64,000 nt of DNA from Putridiphycobacter sp965230195 (GCA_965230195.1 OZ245997.1:4836001-4900000), one strand, 5' to 3'. Shown: positions 28,728-38,055, numbered from the stretch's first letter. Program-made: numbers and translations. Notes: a model not told the origin generated them from the letters alone.

Positions 28728-29195
28728 TTAATCATTGTGTGGTACTACTTTCTTAAGCCCCCTAAAATGATATGCAACACCCAAATAAGCTCTTAAAATT
28801 CCACTGTTAAATTCCTTATTAACATACGGTGACAATTCAAACATAAAATGAACATTGTTTTGTCGCCTGAATGGTTTTATTCTTGAACCTACCGACAGAG
28901 AATAACCACCAATAAAATCCCCATCCACAAAACCATCCATCAAAACGGATTTACAACTCAGTCCGGTATAGATATTATAAAAACCGGTTCGTTTCAGATT
29001 AAACATTGCAAAAATTTCGGGATTGATATTCCCATAAAAAGTATTGGTTTCAAGCCGTCCATCTACCCAAATGCGTTTCTCCGTATTAGAAGTAATTGAA
29101 AGGGTATTATTAAAAGGATAATACCCCAATGACAATTGTGCTTTTGCCTCCGGCAAAAGTGATATCGTAAAAAAAAGGAATAATATTTTTCTCAT
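28728..29195 (-). CDS. Secreted/outer-membrane-like protein (155 aa)
   Basis: An N-terminal signal peptide (MRKILFLFFTISLLPEAKAQ, cleavage after AKA) is followed by beta-strand rich sequence with alternating aromatic residues and a C-terminal strand AYLGVAYHFRG, suggestive of a small outer-membrane beta-barrel. ATG at 29195 is chosen since it gives the signal peptide and an ATGA overlap with the xylanase stop; an earlier in-frame ATG (29222) does not. Function unknown. Confidence 0.65.
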   Translation of the reverse strand: MRKILFLFFTISLLPEAKAQLSLGYYPFNNTLSITSNTEKRIWVDGRLETNTFYGNINPEIFAMFNLKRTGFYNIYTGLSCKSVLMDGFVDGDFIGGYSLSVGSRIKPFRRQNNVHFMFELSPYVNKEFNSGILRAYLGVAYHFRGLKKVVPHND

Positions 29196-30247
29196 AATTT
29201 TAAAGCTTCTTTCATACCGCAATACATTGGTTTGGGTTCATAATTATCGTCCCACATACAAGGCCAGTCCATTCTGTTAAAAAAATCCCTGATCCATGTA
29301 TCGGCATCAGCAATATTCCAAAAGCTGATCCCATATTGGTATTTTTTATCCAGTCTTTTATACCCACTTACAATGGCCCTTAACTTTTTCTTTTGTCTTA
29401 ATAACATTTCATCTGTTGGTTCACTATGTTTTGAAAACAAGTTGAGCGAAATATCAATCTCAGAATAGTACACTAAAAAGTCATGTCTTTGAATTTCGAG
29501 TGCCATATTATTAATCTCGTACACCTCTGGGAACTGGTCGTAGATATGCAGTTGGCATCCTAATCCATCAATTGGAATATTATTGCTCCTCATTGTTGTC
29601 ATTAACCTTAGTGCAGCATCCAGTTTATTGTGATTTAAAGCCAGGCCATAATCATTATAGAAAAGCAGAGCCTCCGGGTTGGCTTCATGTGCCCATTGAT
29701 AGGATTTGGCAATATAGGATGGTCCAATATTTTCCAGCCAAATAGAACTTCTTAAAGTACCATCTTCATTAAAAGCTTCATTCACCACAATCCATGAATC
29801 TATCTTACCTTTATACCTTGAAACAATAGTTTGAATATGATCCTTTAAAATAAACTCCCACTCCTCTTTTGATCCTGTAAAACTGGTCAGCCAATAAGGT
29901 AAAAAGTCGTGATAAACCAAACTGTGACCAATGATATCTTTATCATATTCTTCAGCAAATTTTACTAACGTATCATAATCGCTCCAATTATACCAGTTTT
30001 TATGTGGGTGCACCCTATGGTATAACCAGGCCTGCTCACCGGATATCCTATTAAACTGTTTTTTGGTGATCTCCCTATACTCATCATGATATTGAAGTAA
30101 TCCGGTTGAAACAGCAGCACCAATTGGAAAATCGGAATAATTATACAAAGGCGTATCATCATCACAAAACGATTTTTCCTCCTTTGAACAGGAAACCACA
30201 ATCAATCCCATCATCAGAATTGCTATATTTAGTAATGTTGGTTTCAT
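29192..30247 (-). CDS. GH10 family endo-beta-1,4-xylanase-like lipoprotein
   Basis: A lipobox (LIVVSC) follows the signal helix. The catalytic domain shows the GH10 order: GHSLVYHDFLPYWL (usual GHTLVWH), the acid/base in WIVVNEAF (Glu163 counted from 30265), DYGL, and the nucleophile in VYYSEIDISL (Glu269). WN-like substrate region is SFWNIADADTW. The Trp of GHTLVWH is Tyr here, and the nucleophile segment is atypical (YSEID for ITELD), suggesting a divergent specificity. ATG at 30247 gives the better signal peptide; 30265 is the longest reading. Confidence 0.85.
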   Translation of the reverse strand: MKPTLLNIAILMMGLIVVSCSKEEKSFCDDDTPLYNYSDFPIGAAVSTGLLQYHDEYREITKKQFNRISGEQAWLYHRVHPHKNWYNWSDYDTLVKFAEEYDKDIIGHSLVYHDFLPYWLTSFTGSKEEWEFILKDHIQTIVSRYKGKIDSWIVVNEAFNEDGTLRSSIWLENIGPSYIAKSYQWAHEANPEALLFYNDYGLALNHNKLDAALRLMTTMRSNNIPIDGLGCQLHIYDQFPEVYEINNMALEIQRHDFLVYYSEIDISLNLFSKHSEPTDEMLLRQKKKLRAIVSGYKRLDKKYQYGISFWNIADADTWIRDFFNRMDWPCMWDDNYEPKPMYCGMKEALKL

Positions 30248-30278
30248 TAATATTAAGTTGGACATAGCTATAAATCTC

Positions 30279-30797
30279 TTAACCTATTCCATTCACATAT
30301 AAATCCGAATACTCCTTTTTGGTTATATTGATATAGGCTTTAAAAAAACAATCTCCACCATCTTTTATCACTATATTAGGATTCCACTCTGCACCTGTTG
30401 TCAGACACCGACAATCAATTGAAACGCCCTTTTCCCCATTTTTGCCAAGTATAGGCACGTATAACCGGATATAATTATTAAGGTCAATGACAAAATCTCT
30501 TCTCCTCAATTGTCGTCTTGCGTATGTAGTATTCTCTTCCTGTAACTCATTTTCAAAAGCAATATTATAGTCCCTAACACATTTTCTTAGTAAATCTTCT
30601 ACAATCTCCAGATCAGAATTAGTCATTTTATATCCTGTCATATCCTTAAACCTGTATATCCCTTCAGGCTGGAATATTCTAATCCTAGAAGCATCTATAA
30701 CCTCTGTCGTTTCAGCTGGGTTACTATTCGTAACTCCATTATTGAAACAGCTTGACAATAATACAATTAGTACAGAGATGTTAATTAGTTTGATCAT
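30279..30797 (-). CDS. Hypothetical lipoprotein (172 aa)
   Basis: Lipobox VLLSSC (Cys17) after a hydrophobic start. The mature part has a basic centre (TYARRQLRRRDFVIDLNNYI) and conserved-looking cysteines in DCRCLTT and GGDCFF. No function recognised. It lies 31 bases upstream of the xylanase gene in the same direction. Confidence 0.6.
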   Translation of the reverse strand: MIKLINISVLIVLLSSCFNNGVTNSNPAETTEVIDASRIRIFQPEGIYRFKDMTGYKMTNSDLEIVEDLLRKCVRDYNIAFENELQEENTTYARRQLRRRDFVIDLNNYIRLYVPILGKNGEKGVSIDCRCLTTGAEWNPNIVIKDGGDCFFKAYINITKKEYSDLYVNGIG

Positions 30798-30837
30798 TTC
30801 AAAATTATCTTTCTAGGTTCTAAGAACTACAAATTAA

Positions 30838-31254
30838 CTATTCCAGTTTAATCTTAAACAAAAGTAATCCTTCATTATCAGGTTGTACGTCTCTTTCATA
30901 ATACCATACCTCAAAATATTCCTCTTCTGATTTCATCAATTCATCCAGCGAAAACTTCTTTGGTGTAAATGTTCCTGTTCCATTCCAACCCGCAATTAAT
31001 TTATGTTCACGGTCTTCAACGCTTAGGGTAGATTCGCAACTAAAGCATGGTGTATCCTGAAAAAAATTTACCGTTATTGTATCTCCAGCCTTCCAGTCTT
31101 TTTTATTAATCACAATTTCAGTTCCCTGAGTGTGAAGATCCAGCTTAGCAATTAAAAGCTGATTATGATAAACCTGCCAGTTAGTAATAGTATCACATTT
31201 CCCATTGAAATGAATTCCTGCCAGAAGAATAAAAAGAAAGACTAATCGAATCAT
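30838..31254 (-). CDS. Hypothetical secreted protein (138 aa)
   Basis: ATG at 31254 gives a clear signal peptide (MIRLVFLFILLAGIHFNGKC); the 24-codon longer reading from 31326 adds a non-signal leader and is less likely. The mature protein is beta-rich with a Cys pair in TPCFSCESTL. Function unknown. Confidence 0.6.
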   Translation of the reverse strand: MIRLVFLFILLAGIHFNGKCDTITNWQVYHNQLLIAKLDLHTQGTEIVINKKDWKAGDTITVNFFQDTPCFSCESTLSVEDREHKLIAGWNGTGTFTPKKFSLDELMKSEEEYFEVWYYERDVQPDNEGLLLFKIKLE

Positions 31255-31403
31255 TATTTTATATCTTTTATTTATAACAACCAAACACTTCTTAGATAAT
31301 GAATACCTTAAAAATAGGAAAAACATCTAAACTCAATTGAAAATCTAAAATTTGTTATTATTTATAAGTGTTAAGTAATAAGACTCCTTTTAAATTTCGA
31401 TAG

Positions 31404-31844
31404 CTATTTAAACCTATCCCTAACCTTCATCAAAATTTTACCCAAACGGTTCTTACCACTACCATCTCCTCCATCTCCCCAATAACTATCATTCTCAGTG
31501 TGTTCAATTAGAACTGCATCCTCAGTTTGAATCAAAAGATGCATTAGTTCTTTATGTTGAGTGAATTTAGCCAATACCACATTATACATCACATTGTCTT
31601 TAATTTGATCCCAATTTCTTTTAATCTTAACCTTTCTGGATCTTCCAAGCTCAGCTGCTTTCATTGGAGATGAACATTTCCTGATTTTTTCCTGATAATT
31701 TTTGTCTTCAAATTTTTGAGCCTGGAAATAATGCTCACTTGTTGGCCATAGCTTTCCGTTCAACTTTACCGGATAAGGTGAAAAATTAGAAAATTCACCC
31801 CACTTAGCATTTTCACTATAAAACTTAATCTCTTCCTTTATCAT
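31404..31844 (-). CDS. NADAR/YbiA family protein
   Basis: 146 aa, the usual length. Diagnostic motifs: GEFSNFSPYPVKLNGKLWPT then SEHYFQAQKF near residue 37, S-P-x-x-A-A-E-L-G-R, and the C-terminal DSYWGDGGDGSGKNRLGKIL. YbiA/NADAR proteins are N-glycosidases acting on riboflavin-pathway intermediates or on ADP-ribose-type modifications; some are paired with toxins or defence. Here the next gene starts only one base before it ends upstream, but no ART toxin is recognisable beside it. Confidence 0.88.
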   Translation of the reverse strand: MIKEEIKFYSENAKWGEFSNFSPYPVKLNGKLWPTSEHYFQAQKFEDKNYQEKIRKCSSPMKAAELGRSRKVKIKRNWDQIKDNVMYNVVLAKFTQHKELMHLLIQTEDAVLIEHTENDSYWGDGGDGSGKNRLGKILMKVRDRFK

Positions 31845-31845
31845 T

Positions 31846-32319
31846 TCACCAACTCAAACAAAAACTATTGTCTCCATCCCCACGGTCTATTTCAATAGAA
31901 CCCGCTTCCACACCTGAACTCCAATCTGCTGCAAACCTGAGAACAATTGGATCGTTATTTTCAATTACAGTTACATTACTAATTTCCCAAATTCTGGTAG
32001 ATTCGTATCCCTCAGTATTTCTGGTATCTGTATCTAAAGTCCATTTTACAATTCCTTTTTCTTTTAATGTCAAAATAGGTGAAAGCGAGTCAGCACGATT
32101 GTCCAAAACCAGTATTCCATCATTTTCTAGTTCAAATATTTCTGAATTCTCAGATATTTCCATTTCTTCAACCAAAACAGCTTCAAATGGTCCATCATCC
32201 ATTCCACAACCACTCACGAAAGTATATACTGCATAAGCCATAAATACAATATATCCAGCAGCAACGATTCCAATAATCGAAAGAATCCAAATCAATATTT
32301 TTTTAGCGGTTTTACTCAT
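31846..32319 (-). CDS. Hypothetical single-pass membrane protein (157 aa)
   Basis: A basic start (SKTAKK) precedes one strong membrane helix (ILIWILSIIGIVAAGYIVFM), then an acidic soluble domain with C-x-M-D-D-G and a final ending in NSFCLSW. ATG at 32319 is chosen because it lies just after the upstream stop; the longer reading from 32346 overlaps that gene. Function unknown. Confidence 0.55.
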   Translation of the reverse strand: MSKTAKKILIWILSIIGIVAAGYIVFMAYAVYTFVSGCGMDDGPFEAVLVEEMEISENSEIFELENDGILVLDNRADSLSPILTLKEKGIVKWTLDTDTRNTEGYESTRIWEISNVTVIENNDPIVLRFAADWSSGVEAGSIEIDRGDGDNSFCLSW

Positions 32320-32321
32320 TT

Positions 32322-33230
32322 TTAAGTACTTTGAATAAAGTAGCAAGCAATTTTAGTTTCTGGTTCAAAGAAAACATACAAGTCTCCGCTACCCCAAAAA
32401 TTCATCTCTTCAAAATAATGTTTGTACCAATCATCTTCAGGATTCACATTTGTTTTTGAGACTTTGACACTCATATAATCCCCCATTTGACAAAGAAACC
32501 TCATTGTTTTTTTAGACTTTGGACAAGTGGGGATCTCAGGGTATTGAATCCAACCGGGGACTCCGGCAAAACCGTATTCAGAAACTTCAATAGTTCTGAA
32601 TTTTTTCTGTTCAAATATTACGAATGAATCATCCTTTAAGTCATCATAAGCAGTTCCTGCATTCTCAATTTCTTCTTTATTGATGATTTTTGGATTTTGA
32701 GGATCATTATAATCAATCCATACTTTATCTATGTCCAGATAGATCGGACAAATCAGATGTAATTCGAATGGTAACCAATTAAATGCCTGATCTTCATTAC
32801 TCAATTTACCAAGATATTGAAAGGAACCTGGACATTTATTGTCAGGGACCTTGAAATCTTCAGGGATTTCACCACCTAAATGGCTTAACCCTGTATCAGA
32901 TTCTTCCAATTCATACGGTTGATTACTTTTCAAATCCCGGAACTTTAACTTCCCTATTGCTTCACTTATTTTTAAGTTGTCAAACCAATGTCCCGAAGTT
33001 TCCCGTACTCCATCTGAATACAATTTTGCATCAATTAAAAGATCGTCAGAGTCAAAATTTAATTCAACATACGAATCAAGATTTTTCGCAATTTCCTTAT
33101 CAATCAATTGTGTTTTTATAAAACTATTACAGTGTTTTCCTCCGTCTAACTGTACTTCAAATCCTGCTAAATATTGACTCTTTACATTGGAGTTCGACAT
33201 TCCTGAAAAAACCTTCTTCAAAAAACTCAT
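32322..33230 (-). CDS. DUF1963-like protein (302 aa)
   Basis: The C-terminal third shows the pattern G-V-P-G-W-I-Q-Y-P-E-I-P-T-C-P then MRFLCQMGDY, and ends SGDLYVFFEPETKIACYFIQ. This is the order seen in DUF1963/YwqG proteins, which have a GGxPxWIQ...CPxC...MxFLxQ signature and a terminal display of aromatic strands. Function of the family is poorly known; members occur in immunity-like contexts. Cytoplasmic, no signal peptide. Confidence 0.6.
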   Translation of the reverse strand: MSFLKKVFSGMSNSNVKSQYLAGFEVQLDGGKHCNSFIKTQLIDKEIAKNLDSYVELNFDSDDLLIDAKLYSDGVRETSGHWFDNLKISEAIGKLKFRDLKSNQPYELEESDTGLSHLGGEIPEDFKVPDNKCPGSFQYLGKLSNEDQAFNWLPFELHLICPIYLDIDKVWIDYNDPQNPKIINKEEIENAGTAYDDLKDDSFVIFEQKKFRTIEVSEYGFAGVPGWIQYPEIPTCPKSKKTMRFLCQMGDYMSVKVSKTNVNPEDDWYKHYFEEMNFWGSGDLYVFFEPETKIACYFIQST

Positions 33231-33294
33231 ATCTGTTATCGTTTAGAATTACAAAAGCATCAAACACATAAAAAGGATCAACGATTTTATAATA

Positions 33295-33696
33295 TTAAAC
33301 ATTATTTTCAATCTCATTTAAATCCTTCATGAATTTATCCAGTCTGTCCTTCCAATCTAATAATTCTCTTTCAACTCTAAGCCCTTTATCTTTAACAAAA
33401 TGTAATACTATTTCTCTTTCTCTCATCTCACAATGTGAACAGTCACTAACAAAAGTCTCGTAGGTGATATAATCCCAATATGCTATAAAGTCTAACCAAA
33501 ACGGTCCATATTGAGAGTCTCTTTGAATTGACCAGGAATAGATCAGGTTGGGTGTTTCATCATTTAACTCCCATCTTGGTTTTCCCTTAAATTTTCTTTC
33601 AATTTCTTCGATAATTCTCCATCCCGATTTTTCCAATCTGCTCTTCAATTCTGTGATCTGATTACCCTGTTTTGTATTTGTTAAATCTATTTTCAT
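33295..33696 (-). CDS. Hypothetical protein (133 aa)
   Basis: Soluble small protein with a C-x-x-C-x-M motif (DCSHCEMRER) and several conserved-looking Trp residues (WELNDETPNLIYSWSIQRDS). Similar Trp-rich small proteins occur in polymorphic immunity clusters, but I do not recognise a family. Isolated by 64- and 141-base gaps, so possibly its own transcript. Confidence 0.5.
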   Translation of the reverse strand: MKIDLTNTKQGNQITELKSRLEKSGWRIIEEIERKFKGKPRWELNDETPNLIYSWSIQRDSQYGPFWLDFIAYWDYITYETFVSDCSHCEMREREIVLHFVKDKGLRVERELLDWKDRLDKFMKDLNEIENNV

Positions 33697-33837
33697 TAGA
33701 CTTTTTATGTATAATTGGACTTAGCATAATTAGACGAAGATAATTGATTAAGAGGTTCTACATTTGTTCTTTTCGGTTCTGCCATTTTTTATTTCCCGGT
33801 CTGTCATTCAAGTTAAATTCTCTTAATTAGCAATTAC

Positions 33838-34398
33838 TTAAATTGCCTTTACGGGTAAACTAATCACCTTCTCATTATCTAAAATTATCTCAATATCAAA
33901 ATTCTTTTCATACATCATAAACCAGCTGTTTTGATTGAAATATTCGCAAATTACTTTTACAAAATTTCCAATAAGTACCACTAAAACAATCTTTATCTCC
34001 TTATCGTATTTAAAAAAATTCGGAAAAATCCCTAACATACTCCATTCGACACTTTCAATTTTTCCGGCATTTGGTTTATACTTAACGTTTCTTTTATTCC
34101 TTATCTCTGAGCCATACTCAACTTCAGCCAAAGCACTGTTAGTATCTGTTTTAAAATCAATTTTTATTCTCTCAATGGTCTCTGGTTCCCTCAAGAAAAT
34201 AATCCCTCCCATAAATGTATTATTAACTATGTATCTTCCTCTTGATCTAAACAATTCAAAATCTTCTCTAAGAAATTCCTTATGTGCTGGTTCAATTTCA
34301 GTTGAGATTATTCTGAAGGCTCTATCCAACTCTCTATGAAATTTATCATCCTTTCGTCCTAATTTAATTTTTTGTATTTTCTCAATTAGATTTTTCAT
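33838..34398 (-). CDS. Hypothetical protein (186 aa)
   Basis: No recognised family. The start at 34398 gives an ATGA overlap with the preceding gene; five extra in-frame codons exist upstream. Basic helical N-terminus (LIEKIQKIKLGRKDDKF) followed by alternating beta segments. The first 180 residues are cytoplasmic in character. Co-translated with the 143-aa gene. Confidence 0.5.
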   Translation of the reverse strand: MKNLIEKIQKIKLGRKDDKFHRELDRAFRIISTEIEPAHKEFLREDFELFRSRGRYIVNNTFMGGIIFLREPETIERIKIDFKTDTNSALAEVEYGSEIRNKRNVKYKPNAGKIESVEWSMLGIFPNFFKYDKEIKIVLVVLIGNFVKVICEYFNQNSWFMMYEKNFDIEIILDNEKVISLPVKAI

Positions 34399-34826
34399 AC
34401 GTTCAACCACCATTTAAAAGACTTTAATTTGTCTGACTCTAATTCTGTTGGATTTTGATTTTCAAACTCAGCGAGTTTATCTTTTAATTCATCAATACCA
34501 CAATTTTCTTTTAGCCAAAAAGGAAATTGCTCAACACTTTTATTCCAATTTTGAATTGTAGACTTTAAGACAAGACCTAAGTCAATATTGGCCTTTGGTT
34601 TTAGCTTCTCCAAGATTTTTCCGGCATACTCCTGATCTACATATTGAGTGTTCGGTCTCTCAGTATTTTCAAATATTTTGATTATTCCCAGTACAATAAT
34701 GTCATCAGAAACTTTGGTCAACCTCTCCATTAGTTGTCTGATTCTTAAATCTCCAATTTTATCTAATAGATCAACCGAAATATAGAACTCTTTTTTTAAA
34801 TCGTCCGGCGTTTGTGGGATTTTCAT
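34395..34826 (-). CDS. Hypothetical protein (143 aa)
   Basis: Helical, charged, cytoplasmic protein without recognisable motif; contains a central AGKILEKLKPKANIDLGLVL and ends in SDKLKSFKWWLNV. It is coupled to the next gene through ATGA and lies 22 bases after the 242-aa HExxH gene, so the three probably form one transcript. Confidence 0.5.
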   Translation of the reverse strand: MKIPQTPDDLKKEFYISVDLLDKIGDLRIRQLMERLTKVSDDIIVLGIIKIFENTERPNTQYVDQEYAGKILEKLKPKANIDLGLVLKSTIQNWNKSVEQFPFWLKENCGIDELKDKLAEFENQNPTELESDKLKSFKWWLNV

Positions 34827-34848
34827 TTCTTAAGTTATGTCAATTACT

Positions 34849-35577
34849 TTATTCATTTTCGTTAAGCCAATTTAAACTCTGTTCAAAATGTTTTTTTACA
34901 GACCTGTCCAGATACTGTTTGTATTCTGTTTCTTCGTTACGTTCCTTGCTTAATCTGGCCATTGCGTAGGCTGTTATTTGTTCTGGTAAATACCCCTGTC
35001 CACTTGACTCCCAACCAAACCCTTCTGACCTAAACTGAAAACGGGAATTACCAATAAAAATCCCAAACCCGTAAAAAATTGCTGTCAAATCGGTAAGAAA
35101 TTCATCATTTTCTTCAATTCTATTTTCTCCTAATAAAATCTGATGCGCTAACTCATGCGATATTGTAGCAATCAATGAAACAGGATGTTTTAATTGTTGT
35201 TTTTCAATTGAAATAATCGTCTCACTTTCACTTCTTCTATAGGTTCCAGCCGCGCTTTTCCACCTCCCACCTACTCCTTCAGCAGGAGTTGTTAAAATAT
35301 TACCATCACTCGATTCAAAAAAACCATCTGTAAAGAATTCAAGTTTTATATCGACGTCCTTAATTGCCATCAATTCCATTGTACGTTCAAGAATGAACTC
35401 AGCATCTTTTTCAGTGCCATCAAATGTTCTTTCAAAAAATTCTTCTGTTGGCTTTACTGTTCGGATTTCTAAAAAATGTTCTTCTCCGAATTCAGTTCGC
35501 AACCATTCCAGGCTTTCATCAACCCAAATTTTATCACCTTCAGTTACCGGTAGCTTATTCTTTTTATTCCAAAACAT
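34849..35577 (-). CDS. Putative zinc metallopeptidase-like protein (242 aa)
   Basis: The central S-H-E-L-A-H-Q-I-L-L-G-E motif (HExxH, about residue 142) is a zincin signature, followed about 18 residues later by DLTAIFYGFGIFIG, where Asp or Glu could be the third ligand. N-terminal half is acidic. No signal peptide, so cytoplasmic. Family unknown to me; function as an active peptidase is inference from the motif. Confidence 0.6.
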   Translation of the reverse strand: MFWNKKNKLPVTEGDKIWVDESLEWLRTEFGEEHFLEIRTVKPTEEFFERTFDGTEKDAEFILERTMELMAIKDVDIKLEFFTDGFFESSDGNILTTPAEGVGGRWKSAAGTYRRSESETIISIEKQQLKHPVSLIATISHELAHQILLGENRIEENDEFLTDLTAIFYGFGIFIGNSRFQFRSEGFGWESSGQGYLPEQITAYAMARLSKERNEETEYKQYLDRSVKKHFEQSLNWLNENE

Positions 35578-35640
35578 TAATGACAGTTAATTAAATGTTT
35601 AACATTCAAATATACGTAAGTTTTCAGATAACTTTCAGGT

Positions 35641-35661
35641 AAAATCTCCAGTGGAGATTTT
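35641..35661 (-). terminator. Hairpin terminator after the 181-aa gene
   Basis: Two 9-base arms around a 3-base loop (AAAATCTCC-AGT-GGAGATTTT). On the minus strand the stem ends in TTTT, fitting a short intrinsic terminator 25 bases after the stop of the 181-aa gene. Confidence 0.6.
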
Positions 35662-35685
35662 GAAAAAGGACAATTTTATTTCCCT

Positions 35686-36231
35686 CTACCAGGATAAATT
35701 ATAGTTCACTTCCAGGTTGAAAGGAACATTTCCAATATGCAGAAAATTACCAAACGTATCTCTAAAAATATTTTCATTGGTCATTAAAACTGATGGCCCC
35801 ACTTTCATCCATATTGGTCCAAACATTACTCCAATTTTAGGATTCAAAGTAGTTTGTCGGGACACAATATCTCCTTCAGGGTTCATTAGCCATAAACGGG
35901 TTAAAGAACAATCCAACGTAAACCGATCTGATTTAAAACCTGCTACTCCGGAAATTGAACCTGCTGCAGCAAATAAGATTACTATAGAGCTCTCGGTACC
36001 AATATAAAATGAATGCCTTTGAAAGTTTCCAAATCTATGATCTGCTTTCCCTCCTAATTTAAAACTGGCAAACCCACTTAATTTTGGCAAACTAATCAGG
36101 TTTTCAGGACCTGCAGCAATACCAGCTGCTCCAACAAATTTAAGTAGTTTATTACTTTTATGATAGTATTGAGCAGAGGCATTTAAACTACAAAAAATCA
36201 AAATTCCAAAAATCAATTTGTGTAAAACCAT
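35686..36231 (-). CDS. Hypothetical secreted/outer-membrane protein (181 aa)
   Basis: N-terminal signal peptide with cleavage after NASAQ (VLHKLIFGILIFCSLNASAQ). Mature region rich in beta-strands, Gly and aromatic residues (HRFGNFQRHSFYIGTESSIV) ending in a strand with C-terminal Trp (LEVNYNLSW), which suggests an outer-membrane beta-barrel. No function recognised. Confidence 0.6.
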   Translation of the reverse strand: MVLHKLIFGILIFCSLNASAQYYHKSNKLLKFVGAAGIAAGPENLISLPKLSGFASFKLGGKADHRFGNFQRHSFYIGTESSIVILFAAAGSISGVAGFKSDRFTLDCSLTRLWLMNPEGDIVSRQTTLNPKIGVMFGPIWMKVGPSVLMTNENIFRDTFGNFLHIGNVPFNLEVNYNLSW

Positions 36232-36456
36232 TGTAAGTTTTTTACAAAACTACAATGGGAAAAAGCAATACTTAAATTGAATTTTGCAAGAGCCATAAAA
36301 TACTGCGAAAAATGCAAATAAATCCATTTAGAAATGCCTAAAGCAGGACAACTATATATAGCAAAGGCTACTATTCATTTTAATAATTTCGTATTTTCGC
36401 AACCATGGTTACCCGGTAAAAAGCTTGACCTTACCAAGTGACACAAAAAAATAATT

Positions 36457-37956
36457 ATGCAAAAAAAAAGTATTCAAAATTTATTGAGTTTACTTGCTAT
36501 TTTGGCTGGTATAAGTAGTATTGCTCAGGAAACGTACTTTAAAAGTTGGGTGATACCGGATACTGCAACCGTTGGTCAAAAAGTAACTGTTTATTTTGAA
36601 GCAAATGGTCAAATGACAAGCTTTACTCCTCCCGCCGAAGTCAATTTTGATTATACAAGCGGGCCCAGCCGGCAATCCCAAACAAAATACATCAATGGAA
36701 CAATGCAATACAATGAAACCATTCGTTATGAAATTGTATTCCCTGAAAAAGGAGATTATAAAATTGGTGAAGCAACCGCTAAAGTGAATGGAAAGGAATA
36801 CAAAACATCCAGCATATCTATCCATACTTTACCTGAAGGAGAAGAAGATCAAACCACTAAAAAAAGTCAATCCAATATCTTAAAATCAGAGGATATCACA
36901 TTGTTACTAAAGGCCAGTAAACTTGCCTGCGATTTAGATGACAGCATACAGGTCGAATTGTGTTATCAATCAAACCGACAGATTATGGAAGTTTCCGAAA
37001 TGACTTTACCTCAGTTTAATGGCTTTTATGTGAGGCATCATCATATTACCCCAAAATCCGCTAAGCAATTAAATGGAGATATTATGGAATACTCCGGCAC
37101 ATTGAGTCGCTGGACTTTATACCCTTTAAAAACAGGAATATTAACTATTGATTCATGTCGCTTAACTATGAATATAAGACAAAAATATACGTCTGAGAAA
37201 ACAGCATTTTTTCGAACTAATACCAAACCAGTTAAGCGTCACTCAAATAACCTTGAGATATCAGTAATGGATAAAGGGATTTCCAATGACCCTCAAATAT
37301 CGAATTACCAAACTATTTTTAAGAATAAAGCCAAGCCTTTTTTGGAAGAAAAGAAGAAAAGTATAGCCTTTGCTGTTGATGTTTCCCGGAGTATGACAGC
37401 AGAAGATTTTAAACCTAATCGATTAAGTGCAACCCAGGCTACCCTTCAGGATTATACCAAATTTAGTCGTGATGATTTTTGTCTGATCAGATTTGCCAAA
37501 GAAAGTGAAACCATATGTGGAACAACATCTGATCGCAACACACTGAAAGCGACATTGGACAGTCTGGGAAATCATCATATTCCTGACGGAACTGCAATCG
37601 GAGATGCCATTTTAGAAGCCATGCAGACATTGAGCAACTCGGATTTAAGTCAGAAGCATATCGTTTTGATTACAGATGGTCGTTCAAATTCAAGTCGGGT
37701 TTCTACTATAACCGCGACCGAAATTGCCACAAAACTGGGCATTAAAGTCCACATTGTCTGCTTGTATTCTCCTGAACCAGTACCCATCAGTACCAATGAT
37801 TTTTTCGGTAATCAAACCACTGCTTTGCATCAGTTATCAATCAATATTAATGAACTAAATCAGGTCGTATCAATTGGCAAGGGAGAGCTACATATTGTCG
37901 GGAACCAACAAGAACTGAACAACGCCATTCAAAGTATTCGAAAAGCAATTGATTAA
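36457..37956 (+). CDS. BatD-like plus VWA-domain fusion protein
   Basis: 499 aa. Signal peptide to about residue 24 (SIAQ), then a BatD/oxygen-tolerance-like region (residues 25-270) with typical G-x-K-V-T-V-Y-F start and SGPSRQSQT. Residues 301-480 are a von Willebrand factor A domain with a complete MIDAS: DVSRS at 308-312, Thr379 in DGTAIG, and Asp407 in ITDGRS. BatD and BatA are normally separate membrane proteins of the Bat operon; here both are fused and the C-terminus has no membrane anchor. Stands alone on the plus strand. Confidence 0.75.
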   Translation: MQKKSIQNLLSLLAILAGISSIAQETYFKSWVIPDTATVGQKVTVYFEANGQMTSFTPPAEVNFDYTSGPSRQSQTKYINGTMQYNETIRYEIVFPEKGDYKIGEATAKVNGKEYKTSSISIHTLPEGEEDQTTKKSQSNILKSEDITLLLKASKLACDLDDSIQVELCYQSNRQIMEVSEMTLPQFNGFYVRHHHITPKSAKQLNGDIMEYSGTLSRWTLYPLKTGILTIDSCRLTMNIRQKYTSEKTAFFRTNTKPVKRHSNNLEISVMDKGISNDPQISNYQTIFKNKAKPFLEEKKKSIAFAVDVSRSMTAEDFKPNRLSATQATLQDYTKFSRDDFCLIRFAKESETICGTTSDRNTLKATLDSLGNHHIPDGTAIGDAILEAMQTLSNSDLSQKHIVLITDGRSNSSRVSTITATEIATKLGIKVHIVCLYSPEPVPISTNDFFGNQTTALHQLSININELNQVVSIGKGELHIVGNQQELNNAIQSIRKAID

Positions 37957-38028
37957 GTCTATTTCTAGTCCAGTTTTAGTTTACACCTGGATAGAAACTG
38001 TGAGTGTACTTCTCGTGATGGAAAAGAA

Positions 38029-38055
38029 AAAGACACTTCAAATGAAAGTGTCTTT
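38029..38055. terminator. Bidirectional terminator between VWA gene and tRNA-Ala
   Basis: Perfect 10-base arms (AAAGACACTT / AAGTGTCTTT) around a 7-base loop. On the minus strand the stem is followed by a T-rich run, ending tRNA-Ala transcription 7 bases past its 3' end; on the plus strand it can stop the VWA transcript. Confidence 0.8.
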
